Assembly (NCBI GenBank): GCA_020345785.1
Contig: CP070771.1
Location: 5,870,118 to 5,883,507 of the forward strand
DNA from: Desulfobacterales bacterium
Lineage (GTDB): Bacteria; Desulfobacterota; Desulfobacteria; Desulfobacterales; JAFDCJ01
Direction: 5' to 3'
DNA: 13,390 bases
Below the pieces are notes generated by a model, which saw nothing but the letters and a program-made list of their open reading frames with translations, searched no databases and was not told the DNA's origin. Positions 1 to 6,845 of this stretch are shown in pieces (within the stretch, counting starts at the first letter, position 1; the number at the start of each line of letters is the position of its first letter). The position numbers were made by a program, and so were the translations under genes.

Positions 1-372
1 GGTTAAAAGGCCGTTGGTGGTGACGGCGATGGATCTGAGCTTTCGGAGGTTTCTCTGCTTTAGTTCACCGATGCCGCAGAAAAGATCAGTCAAATCATCA
101 CGAATAAAGGGTTCACCTCCGGTGACGTCCAGCTCTCGAATATCGACAAAGAGCTCTGAGGAAAGCAGTGATAGCCATTCCGATACGGGCAGGTTGGGCA
201 CTTGGGCGGGGAGCTTCCAGATGTTGCACATGATACAGCGGGCGACACAGTCATGGGTCACCTCCAGGCTGAGGGCCTGGGGTCTGCCCGCTTTTCCTGC
301 AATGCGCTGGAGACGAAACCGAATACCGCTTAGCAGCAGGCGCAGGGCCAATTTCGAAGCGGAAGTATTCAT
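1..372 (-). CDS. Radical SAM protein, N-terminal part (cut by left edge)
   Basis: Reading leftward from an ATG at 372, the frame stays open to base 1 and gives 124 residues. They contain the radical SAM cluster motif CVARCIMC (C42, C46, C49), which binds the [4Fe-4S]/S-adenosylmethionine pair, and the SAM-contact motif TGGEP at residues 84-88. A third conserved stretch, AVTTNGLL, lies at the end of the visible part, so the first half of the radical SAM barrel is intact. The first 35 residues are basic and leucine-rich, possibly amphipathic. The start codon overlaps the stop of mftF (ATGA), which implies translational coupling and a shared job. It is distinct in sequence from the MftC in this window. 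I cannot name the family: the C-terminal half, which would show any SPASM or Twitch cluster, is missing. A role in further modification of mycofactocin is inference. Confidence 0.9.
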   Translation of the reverse strand, partial: MNTSASKLALRLLLSGIRFRLQRIAGKAGRPQALSLEVTHDCVARCIMCNIWKLPAQVPNLPVSEWLSLLSSELFVDIRELDVTGGEPFIRDDLTDLFCGIGELKQRNLRKLRSIAVTTNGLLT

Positions 373-1868
373 TGCATTTTTCGCACGGCTGTTTTGCTCA
401 CGATTTTCGGGTTTACCGGGCGGAAGCAAATATTTTTAAAACATCCCCACCAAACGCCCAACTGGTAAGACAACTGTTCAAGGGAGAAATAAAAAAGGAA
501 TGTGGCCGGATTCAAGGACGGCTTTTTGATGACATGCTCTACTGTTGCTGCCAGCAAATGCAGCAGCAGGATAACAGCGGATGCCGCCGGTGCGATGGGT
601 ACAAGGATCAACGACAAAAACAGATAATACCGCGAAACAAATGCGGCGATGTGATGGAAGAAAGCCAGATAGCCCCTGAAGACGGAAAAAACCAGCAGGG
701 ACGTCCCCACAGGGGTTCCGCTTTTCCTGATTTTTGAAAGTTTTTCGGCAGCATCGGTGATCAACGCGCCCCCGGCCAATACAAGCCAGAGAAGGTGGGC
801 CAGGGTAACGGCCAAGATTATCCCCGTCCAGAAGGAGAGTGCCAGGGGCGGGAAAACCATCTGCTTGATTTTCTCAGGATGCAACCGGTTCAGCAGCGGC
901 TCTGAAGTACCGTATTCAAAACGTCGCCGGCAGAAAGAAGTCAAATTGTTCCGATGCTTGTGATAAACCCGGCCCTCCGGCCGGTATTCGATGTGACCGC
1001 CGTGCGCTCGCAGTCTCCAGCAAAGATCGACGTCTTCACCCACGACTAATTTTTCATTGAAACCGCCCAGCTGCAAAAACACATCACATTTCACCAAAAA
1101 ATTGCATGAGGGGAGATAAAAGAAGGGATCATTTTCCTCTGATCGTCGAAAGTGGGCGCTGACACTTAAAGACGACTTTACCTTCTCGTAACGATCCAAG
1201 CCGTTTGTATTATAATAACTGTCGACGACCCCACCGACAGCCCCCAGCGTCTTATCTTTAAACGCCGGCACAAGCTCCCGTAACCAGCCGGAATCGGCCA
1301 GGCAGTCGGAATCAATCATCGCCAGCAACTCACCCCGGGCCTGTCCGGCGGCAAGGTTTCGGCAATAAGGCGCCTGCCGGCGCTGCTTGAGCCGAATGAG
1401 GCGAACGGGGAAACCGGAAACCACATCCGGTGTCTGATCAGTCGACGCATCGTCCACAACAATGATTTCCAGTCTGTCTTTCGGATAATCGATTTTTCCC
1501 AGCGACTGCAGGCAAGTCTCGATATCATCCGGCCGGTTGCGGACCGGTATGATCACCGAGACAAACGGATAGTCAGCTAAGGGCGGTATTCCTTTACGCT
1601 CCAGGTATCCTTTGCGTACAAGCCCGTTAAGAAAGAATTCAAGATCATTTGGATGTTCGGTTGGTGTCCGCATCTCCTCGAGAGCAACGAACTCTCGATG
1701 AGAAAAACGCTCGAAAAGTTGATGCCAGTGGGGATGTATGCGGATAGATTTTAAAGGATAGGAAAGCACCAGTTTTACGTTTCCACCCTCAGCATGCACC
1801 GACACTGATTTGCGCAGGCGATATGCCAACTGGCCTTGGCTCCCTGGGTGTTTGGCAGGCATATTCAC
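369..1868 (-). CDS. mftF: Mycofactocin glycosyltransferase MftF
   Basis: A 499-residue protein with the MftF layout. Residues about 30-95 look like a small PqqD/MftB-like winged-helix domain. A GT2 (GT-A fold) catalytic domain covers about 102-320, with SVIIPVRN (104-111), VVDDAST (137-143), the metal-binding DSD at 186-188 and the acceptor-side GEDVDLCWR at 277-285. Hydrophobic, probably membrane-associated segments follow at about 337-370 and 410-445, and a conserved-looking VWWGC tail sits near 472-476. In mycobacteria MftF adds beta-1,4-linked glucose units to the premycofactocin core; the same role here is inferred from family and context. The GTG at 1868 and the ATG at 1862 are both possible starts; neither has a strong Shine-Dalgarno sequence. 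It lies 98 bases after the SDR and overlaps the next radical SAM gene by 4 bases. The assignment is strong because mftB and mftC are in the same locus. Confidence 0.9.
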   Translation of the reverse strand: MNMPAKHPGSQGQLAYRLRKSVSVHAEGGNVKLVLSYPLKSIRIHPHWHQLFERFSHREFVALEEMRTPTEHPNDLEFFLNGLVRKGYLERKGIPPLADYPFVSVIIPVRNRPDDIETCLQSLGKIDYPKDRLEIIVVDDASTDQTPDVVSGFPVRLIRLKQRRQAPYCRNLAAGQARGELLAMIDSDCLADSGWLRELVPAFKDKTLGAVGGVVDSYYNTNGLDRYEKVKSSLSVSAHFRRSEENDPFFYLPSCNFLVKCDVFLQLGGFNEKLVVGEDVDLCWRLRAHGGHIEYRPEGRVYHKHRNNLTSFCRRRFEYGTSEPLLNRLHPEKIKQMVFPPLALSFWTGIILAVTLAHLLWLVLAGGALITDAAEKLSKIRKSGTPVGTSLLVFSVFRGYLAFFHHIAAFVSRYYLFLSLILVPIAPAASAVILLLHLLAATVEHVIKKPSLNPATFLFYFSLEQLSYQLGVWWGCFKNICFRPVNPKIVSKTAVRKMQ

Positions 1869-1966
1869 GTTTATAAATTCTCATGCATGCGGCACTGGTT
1901 TTTTGCGTGATGTCTTCTCTGCAAAGCGCTGTGGCCCATGGGTTGCGCACTTTGCGTTCTGCCGGT

Positions 1967-2782
1967 TCATCCCCCGGCTAACCACCCTGCATCCACAGTG
2001 ATAACTGTTCCGGTGAGAAAACGACTTTCTTCCGAAAGCAGCCAGCGCACGGCGTTGGCGATGTCCTGCGGTGTAATCCTTTGCTCCCGGATCAGATGCC
2101 CCCGGGAGAAATGCTCATAGGCATCCTGGTCCAGATGAATCTGGGATGCCAACCCCTGCAGCATGGGAGATTCAACGGTGCCGGGACAGATGGCATTGAC
2201 ATTGATGTTGTGATCCGATACTTCCAGTGCCAGCGCCTTGGTCAGACCGACGACACCATGCTTGGCGGCTGCATAGTGCACGGAGAGACCCAAACCCCGC
2301 AAACCGGCCACGGAGGAGATATTGACGATCTTGCCGTAGTGCTGCTTTATCATCGCCGGTACGGCGTGTTTACAACAAAAAAAGGTTCCCTTTAGGCACA
2401 CGTCCAACACCTCGTTCCAGGCTGATGCGGTCAGCTCGCTGATGGGGAAAAGTGAAATCACACCGGCATTGTTAACTAAAATATCCAGTTTGCCGAATTC
2501 CGCGATCACTTTTTCCACGGTGCGGCCTACCTGACTCTCATCGCGCACATCGCACGTCAAACCGATCGCTTGGCCCCCAAAAGATGTCAGTTCCGCGACG
2601 CCCTTCGCCAGGTCATCGGTTGTGGCGAGGGAATAGGGAACGGTCTCAAGATTCCGGCAGATGTCGGCAATTGCCACCGAAGCGCCCCTGGAAGCTAAAT
2701 CTCGCGCAACCGCCAAGCCGATATTGCGCGCACCTCCCGTAATCAGTGCTGTTTTTCCTTTAAAATCTTGTCTGACTGCCAT
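1967..2782 (-). CDS. Mycofactocin-coupled SDR family oxidoreductase
   Basis: A 271-residue short-chain dehydrogenase. The Rossmann dinucleotide motif TGGARNIG is at 15-22, NNAG at 104-107, the catalytic serine in NISS (S157), and YxxxK at Y170/K174. The extra segment after beta-2, ADICRNLETVPYSLAT followed by DDLAKGV (about 39-62), is the insertion known from carveol-dehydrogenase-like SDRs that occur with mycofactocin. In that group the insertion covers the NAD so that it is not exchanged, and electrons must leave through another carrier. The expected reaction is therefore oxidation of a secondary or primary alcohol with mycofactocin as the external acceptor; the substrate cannot be read from sequence. 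The D40 acidic residue at the end of beta-2 fits NAD(H) over NADP(H). The ATG at 2782 has AGGAG upstream, rather distant (about 15 bases). It is probably the first gene of an SDR-mftF-radical SAM transcript. Confidence 0.92.
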   Translation of the reverse strand: MAVRQDFKGKTALITGGARNIGLAVARDLASRGASVAIADICRNLETVPYSLATTDDLAKGVAELTSFGGQAIGLTCDVRDESQVGRTVEKVIAEFGKLDILVNNAGVISLFPISELTASAWNEVLDVCLKGTFFCCKHAVPAMIKQHYGKIVNISSVAGLRGLGLSVHYAAAKHGVVGLTKALALEVSDHNINVNAICPGTVESPMLQGLASQIHLDQDAYEHFSRGHLIREQRITPQDIANAVRWLLSEESRFLTGTVITVDAGWLAGG

Positions 2783-2838
2783 TATGGTAACTAAGTGCTC
2801 CTATTCTTAAATACGACCACGCATGCGTAATAATATTT

Positions 2839-2949
2839 TTTCACCGCAGTCGCAGAGAACGCAGAGAGAACTTCTCTTTTCATTTGCCTCTCAACGGCAA
2901 ATAAAAAAGTATTCGCTCTCTGCGCCCTCCGCGCCTCTTCGGTGAATTT
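2839..2949. repeat. Long imperfect inverted repeat with tandem CGCAGAGA units
   Basis: The left arm (about 2839-2868) holds repeated CGCAGAGA-type octamers. The right arm (about 2914-2949) is its imperfect reverse complement, with TTCACCG and CGCAGAGAG matching at the two ends. A second, smaller inverted repeat is nested between the arms: ATTTGCC (2882-2888) and GGCAAAT (2896-2902) around a 7-base loop. The element fills most of the gap between etfB and the SDR gene and would fold into a long hairpin in the transcript of either strand. Similar short-unit palindromes occur between genes in many bacterial genomes, so this is likely one copy of a dispersed family. There is no oligo-T tract placed as in an intrinsic terminator. 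Confidence 0.75.
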
Positions 2950-2977
2950 TTAAATTATTCCTATGCAGGGACGTCAA
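2949..2977 (-). promoter_or_regulatory. Candidate sigma-70-type promoter upstream of the SDR gene
   Basis: On the minus strand TTGACG (2977-2972) is followed, after exactly 17 bases, by TTTAAA (2954-2949). This matches the -35 consensus at five of six positions and the -10 consensus at four of six. It lies about 165 bases before the SDR start, so the transcript would run through the palindromic element and carry it in its leader. The match is by eye and such matches arise by chance in AT-rich gaps. Confidence 0.33.
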
Positions 2978-3037
2978 GTTGCCGTTAGGATATCAATTGA
3001 ATACACGTTACTGTATTTATGAAACTATGTGCTAAGC

Positions 3038-3892
3038 TCACTGTCCCGAGTCGATAAATCCGTGTTTCATCAGAAATGATATAATTCCTTCCACCTGCAG
3101 TTCGGTTGGTCCCTCCAGCAGTGTACCTCTTTTTTCTACGCGGCTGCCGCCGAGCAGCAGGCCGATCCGCTCAAAGCTGGCTAGATGGCCTGGCGGAGCC
3201 GGTATCCTCTTGGGACGGGGTCTCGGCGGAAATACCCGTTTAACGGTAACTCTGGAATGCTTTGCATCCTCATAACGAAGTTTCGTGATAGGCGCAGCAA
3301 GCGCCTCTTTTTTATCCACAAACGACGGCATCCTGGGAACCGCCGTCCCCAATTCGACACTGATGACTGCCGGCAGACGACATTCGATCACCTGCCGGGA
3401 TCCCCGGTTCGCCTTGCGCTGGGCCCTTACCTTTCGGTTTTCTTTTGAGATGACAAGATCGGTAATGGCCGAGATGAAGGGCATCTGTAAACGGTGGGCC
3501 AAGTAAGCGCCGATCTGTCCGTTGCCGGTGTCCAGTGAATTTTTGCCGCACAGCACAAGGTCTGCTGCCAAATCCTTGGCGGCACGCGCGAGGAGACCGG
3601 ATTTTGCCCAGGTATCCAGCGGGGCATCGGATTCTAGTTGATAAAGGCCGTCGGCGCCCATGGCCAAACAGCGCCTCAAGTCGGTTTCCGCCGTCAGCCG
3701 GCCAAGGGTCAGGATAAAAACCTCACCCTCACCGTGTTGCTCTCTGACACGCAAGGCCCATTCCAGTGCGGTTTCGTCATATGGATTCACGCGACCGATC
3801 TGATCTTCCGGTGCCAGAAAACTCTGTCGCGGGTCTCTACCGGTTCGCGCGTAGGTGTATCGAATTTGTTTAAGGCAGACGATGATCCTCAT
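3038..3892 (-). CDS. etfB: Electron transfer flavoprotein, beta subunit
   Basis: A 284-residue EtfB counted from the ATG at 3892. That start gives the usual family beginning MRIIVCLKQ; the frame runs on to a TTG at 3937 with other ATGs at 3913 and 3901, and the 15 extra residues do not look family-like. Visible hallmarks are NPYDETALE at 36-44, the nucleotide-site segment LVLCGKNSLDTGNGQIG at 112-128, LPAVISVELG at 173-182, and the C-terminal arm around GTLLEGPTE (256-264) that packs against EtfA. EtfB carries AMP or, in bifurcating types, FAD; which applies is not clear here. It follows the EMO-type membrane protein (stop at 3950) directly, while its partner etfA is about 3 kb upstream, an uncommon arrangement. 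The pair should shuttle electrons from cytoplasmic flavoproteins to the membrane oxidoreductase. Confidence 0.93.
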   Translation of the reverse strand: MRIIVCLKQIRYTYARTGRDPRQSFLAPEDQIGRVNPYDETALEWALRVREQHGEGEVFILTLGRLTAETDLRRCLAMGADGLYQLESDAPLDTWAKSGLLARAAKDLAADLVLCGKNSLDTGNGQIGAYLAHRLQMPFISAITDLVISKENRKVRAQRKANRGSRQVIECRLPAVISVELGTAVPRMPSFVDKKEALAAPITKLRYEDAKHSRVTVKRVFPPRPRPKRIPAPPGHLASFERIGLLLGGSRVEKRGTLLEGPTELQVEGIISFLMKHGFIDSGQ

Positions 3893-3949
3893 AAGGCCCA
3901 TGCCATAACCCATTTTAAGCAAAAATGCAGCGGACAACTGATCACGGAC

Positions 3950-5845
3950 CTACTTCATGGCCCGGGAAACAAGCTCCACTATATCAAATACCTTAAGTTG
4001 TTTTTCCAATTCAAGGGAGTTGATGCCGTCTTCCAACATCGTCACACAGTATGGGCAGGCTGTGGCCACCATATCGACCCCGGCCCGGGATATTTCCTCG
4101 GCCCGCAACTGGTTGATGCGACGACCTTGACCGTCATGCAGCCACATTCTGCCGCCACCGCCGCCGCAACAAAAGGCGCTTTCCCGACTGTAATCTAATT
4201 CCTTTAGCATGAGTCGCGGCACCGCCCGGCAGATCTGCCTCAAGGGCTCGTAAATCCGGTTGGCCCGCCCCAGATAGCAGGGGTCGTGCACCGTTAAGGT
4301 TTTTTCCAGTGGATATTTGAGTTGAATGCGCTGCTCGTTGATCAGCCGTGCCACGAACTGGCTGGCATGTTCCACTTCAATACCGGCGCCCAATCGCGGG
4401 TAATCATTTTTCAGGGTATTATAGCAATGGGGGCAGAGGGTCAAGACGCTTTGGATCCCGTGGCGATTGAACTGCTTGATGTTTTCTCGAGCCAACTCAA
4501 GAAAGATCGACGCGTCCCCCAAGCGGTGGATTGGATCACCGCAGCAAAATTCATTCTTTCCCAAAATACCAAAGTTTACCGAACCGGCCTGCAAAATCCT
4601 AACCAACTCCCTGGCAGTTTGCTGGTAGCGTGGATGGAACGCGCCGGCGCAGCCTACCCAGAATAAAACGTCGACTTTGGCGGAATCGTCTGAAATCAAC
4701 GGCACTTGCCGGTTGACGGCCCAATCAGCCCGGTGGGAGATTCCCCTGCCGTAAACATCGCGGAAGAGCTCGAGATCCCTGACCATCTTGCGGGCCTCCT
4801 CCGGCATCCGGCCTTGCCCCATTACCTTGTATCGGCGCAGATCAGCGATCTTGTCCAGCGGTTCAATACAGACCGGACAGTGGGCTACACAGGCCATGCA
4901 GGCCGTGCAGGACCAGATTTCCTCGCTACTGATGGCTTCCTCCAACAATGGCATGCCTTCGGTTGACCATTTTGAACCATTGGCGCCGATCTGCTCCATC
5001 TGGCTTAAAATATCCTGCATGACTTTGCGGGGTGACAGCGGTTTGGCCGCCTGGTAGGCCGGGCAGTGTTCATCGCAACGGCCGCAGGAAACACAGGCTT
5101 CGGCCTCCAGCAACTGCTGCCAGGTGAAGTCTTTAATAGATTTGGCACCGGTCGGTTCTGCTTCCAGCAAAGGCAGCTTGACTGCGCCTGGCGATCCCGG
5201 CCTTCTGTGATACACATTCAGTGAACCTGCAACCAAGTGACGCATGAAGGTAAACGGCAGCATTGCCAGGAAAACCAGCAGCGTCAAAAAGTGCAAACGG
5301 ATCAGCACCTGCATCATCAGCGGCGAGTTCGGCAACGTCAGCGAGAGGAGCCAGCCAACCGGCGCCGACCAGGAAAATCCGTTTGGGACAATCGCCAGCC
5401 GCGCCCCTTCGGCCAGAAAGCCTGTGACCACCGCAAATAACAACACGACCACCGGTAATATCGTTTTCTGAGGCGCTCGCGGTTCGGTCGATCCGAGACG
5501 CCTCAGCAGAAAATACATTAAGCCCGCCAGCATGGCCAACCCCAGCAGTTCGGCCGCCAAAGATAACAAAAGCGCGATCACCGCCGGCATTGTAAAATCA
5601 AACTGGGCCAGCATAATTACCAGCAGCGGAATGAGCAAGCCGAAGAATACGGCAAGGTGCGCCCAACCGGCTTTGCGGTTTTGCAGGATTCTGTCGTGTC
5701 CGAAAAGATATTTGATGAGCCCCACCGGATCCCGCCGCGGCCGCTCCTGCCTTCCCAGTTGCAGGACCGCCCAGCGTTTCCTGAAACCAGCCACCATGAT
5801 GAAGATAGCGCCAGCAATGAGCAGCAGATCAAAGGCCGTCAGCAA
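3950..5845 (-). CDS. Membrane Fe-S ETF:quinone oxidoreductase (EMO/HdrD-like, DUF224)
   Basis: A 631-residue fusion. The N-terminal half resembles NarI, with hydrophobic segments at about 5-22, 62-83, 87-115, 128-147 and 180-205 and candidate haem b histidines H50, H63, H185 and H203. A two-cluster ferredoxin domain follows: CVSCGRCDEHC (C251, C254, C257, C261) and CTACMACVAHC (C313, C316, C319, C323). Two HdrB/D-type CCG domains complete it: C399 with CCG at 434-436 and CPHC at 471-474; then C523 with CCG at 559-561 and CPYC at 597-600. This is the architecture of proteins that take electrons from ETF and reduce menaquinone in anaerobes. The start is TTG at 5845, supported by AAGGAG nine bases upstream. 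It begins 20 bases after the cytochrome gene and is followed by etfB, which supports ETF as its donor. Confidence 0.92.
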   Translation of the reverse strand: MLTAFDLLLIAGAIFIMVAGFRKRWAVLQLGRQERPRRDPVGLIKYLFGHDRILQNRKAGWAHLAVFFGLLIPLLVIMLAQFDFTMPAVIALLLSLAAELLGLAMLAGLMYFLLRRLGSTEPRAPQKTILPVVVLLFAVVTGFLAEGARLAIVPNGFSWSAPVGWLLSLTLPNSPLMMQVLIRLHFLTLLVFLAMLPFTFMRHLVAGSLNVYHRRPGSPGAVKLPLLEAEPTGAKSIKDFTWQQLLEAEACVSCGRCDEHCPAYQAAKPLSPRKVMQDILSQMEQIGANGSKWSTEGMPLLEEAISSEEIWSCTACMACVAHCPVCIEPLDKIADLRRYKVMGQGRMPEEARKMVRDLELFRDVYGRGISHRADWAVNRQVPLISDDSAKVDVLFWVGCAGAFHPRYQQTARELVRILQAGSVNFGILGKNEFCCGDPIHRLGDASIFLELARENIKQFNRHGIQSVLTLCPHCYNTLKNDYPRLGAGIEVEHASQFVARLINEQRIQLKYPLEKTLTVHDPCYLGRANRIYEPLRQICRAVPRLMLKELDYSRESAFCCGGGGGRMWLHDGQGRRINQLRAEEISRAGVDMVATACPYCVTMLEDGINSLELEKQLKVFDIVELVSRAMK

Positions 5846-5854
5846 TTCTCTTAA

Positions 5855-5860
5855 CTCCTT
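5855..5860 (-). promoter_or_regulatory. Ribosome binding site that decides a TTG start
   Basis: AAGGAG on the minus strand lies nine bases before the TTG at 5845. No ATG or GTG of the same frame lies in a better position, so this site supports the TTG as start of the membrane Fe-S protein. Confidence 0.7.
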
Positions 5861-5865
5861 GGTTT

Positions 5866-6630
5866 TTATCCCTTGGATAATTTACGAATAAAAAATGCAG
5901 CTCCAGCGAAAATCAAAACAACCATGATTACCTGATAGATCGAGGCGGCCGCCACCGCACCCGGCTGGCGGCGTGCATCGGCCTTCGTATGAATGTAGCC
6001 CAGCAGCTTGCTGCGACCGTCCGGCGCCACATGACAGGTGAAACAGTCTTGATCGTTGATCGGCGCTTGCTCTCCGTGAGCCGCCTTTCCTTGATGGCAC
6101 CCCGTACAATTGGATCTCTCGTATAAGCGGCTGAAATCCTGCTTGCTGTGTGAAGCAATCTGCAGCGACGGCAGCCACGATAAATAATCCGTTTGGCCGC
6201 ATTCCCGGGGATGACAGCTTTGGCAGGTTTCATTCAAGCGTCGTGGACTTACGGAGGAACGAGGATCATCCCTGGCGAAAATTGTGTGTCTGGTATGGCA
6301 GGAATAACATTGGGGTCGCGTACCCCTATCTGATTCCCACCCGTGGCGGTTTTGCTGTTCATGGCAGCTGCGGCAATCAACCACACCGGAGCCCGGGGTC
6401 GTCAGGTGATCTTCATTTTCTACCAGGGTATGACATTCCTGACACGTGATCTCTTCACCATGAATGGAGGCCTTAAATTCATCGATCGAGATTTGAAGTG
6501 TACTTGCGGTAGCTCCTCTCTTGTGGCAGTTGATGCACTCCTGGGGGGAATAGGCAAAAACCGCCTGAGCCGCCGTTAAGCTCAAAACCATCAGACTGAA
6601 TTGCACCATTTTTCCCATCATCATCATCAC
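5866..6630 (-). CDS. Membrane-anchored heptahaem cytochrome c
   Basis: Up to 254 residues. A Sec-type signal peptide covers about 1-26 (hydrophobic stretch, ending AVFA). Seven CxxCH haem-attachment motifs follow, at residues 32, 63, 86, 108, 136, 175 and 196. A single hydrophobic helix at 231-248 with a short basic tail (RKLSKG) closes the protein, so the haem domain should face the periplasm with a C-terminal anchor. Besides the seven motif histidines there are exactly seven others (H57, H75, H96, H115, H161, H185, H214), which would allow bis-His ligation of every haem. Initiation is ambiguous: a GTG at 6630 is followed at once by four ATG codons, with GGAAG just upstream. It stands first in a tight cytochrome-EMO-etfB set, suggesting it exchanges electrons with the quinone pool or the EMO protein. 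I do not recognise a named family. Confidence 0.9.
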   Translation of the reverse strand: MMMMMGKMVQFSLMVLSLTAAQAVFAYSPQECINCHKRGATASTLQISIDEFKASIHGEEITCQECHTLVENEDHLTTPGSGVVDCRSCHEQQNRHGWESDRGTRPQCYSCHTRHTIFARDDPRSSVSPRRLNETCQSCHPRECGQTDYLSWLPSLQIASHSKQDFSRLYERSNCTGCHQGKAAHGEQAPINDQDCFTCHVAPDGRSKLLGYIHTKADARRQPGAVAAASIYQVIMVVLIFAGAAFFIRKLSKG

Positions 6631-6714
6631 GCTTCCGGATGCTCGTCCAACCCTAATACATATATTGCGCTTAAAACCTAACCCAGATAAGCCGGAACAA
6701 AAAAGGAAAAATTA

Positions 6715-6794
6715 ATCACGAAAGCACGAAAGGACGAAAACACGAAAAATGACAACATAAATTTCGTGCTTTCGAGGTTTCGTGTTTTCGTGAT
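6715..6794. repeat. Long inverted repeat with tandem CACGAAA units
   Basis: The left arm (6715-6750) has four tandem variants of a unit like CACGAAAG, beginning ATCACGAAAGCACGAAA. The right arm (6761-6794) is the near-complete reverse complement, ending TTTCGTGTTTTCGTGAT. The arms are separated by only 10 bases. The element could fold into a hairpin with a stem of more than 30 base pairs and a few mismatches. It lies in the gap between etfA and the cytochrome gene and shares no sequence with the repeats at 2839-2949 and 11982-12061. It may be a member of a dispersed intergenic family, an RNA-processing or attenuation site, or both. Confidence 0.85.
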
Positions 6795-6797
6795 GAA

Positions 6798-6814
6798 ATC
6801 CGCCGCCGGCGGAT
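6798..6814. other. Short GC-rich perfect hairpin downstream of etfA
   Basis: ATCCGCC and GGCGGAT form a perfect 7-base-pair stem around GCC. On the minus strand it comes about 30 bases after the etfA stop and is followed by only TTT before CATCACG. It could slow or stop transcription weakly, but the T run is too short for a confident intrinsic terminator. It directly abuts the long CACGAAA inverted repeat. Confidence 0.4.
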
Positions 6815-6845
6815 CATAAAATGCAAAGAACTCACGTTTAAGATT

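Noticed and set aside
14..439. Open frame of 141 codons on the plus strand
   Set aside because: It is antisense to the radical SAM gene at 1-372, whose minus-strand frame has the CxxxCxxC and GGEP motifs; the plus-strand protein has low-complexity Ser/Arg content and no recognisable domain.
1921..1955. Inverted repeat GCAAAGCGC/GCGCACTTTGC between the SDR gene and mftF as a terminator
   Set aside because: The loop is long, the pairing is imperfect, and no T run follows on the minus strand; the genes are close enough to be one transcript.
2882..2902. Hairpin ATTTGCC/GGCAAAT as an intrinsic terminator of etfB
   Set aside because: The stem is AT-rich and is followed by an A-rich, not a T-rich, stretch on the minus strand; it looks like the inner part of the larger palindromic element.
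3638..4198. Open frame of 186 codons on the plus strand
   Set aside because: It runs opposite etfB and the C-terminal CCG domain of the membrane Fe-S protein, both strongly supported by motifs.
6715..6794. CACGAAA units as a CRISPR-like or tandem-repeat array
   Set aside because: Units are about 8 bases with no unique spacers, and the two sets are inverted relative to each other, so this is a palindromic element, not a CRISPR array.
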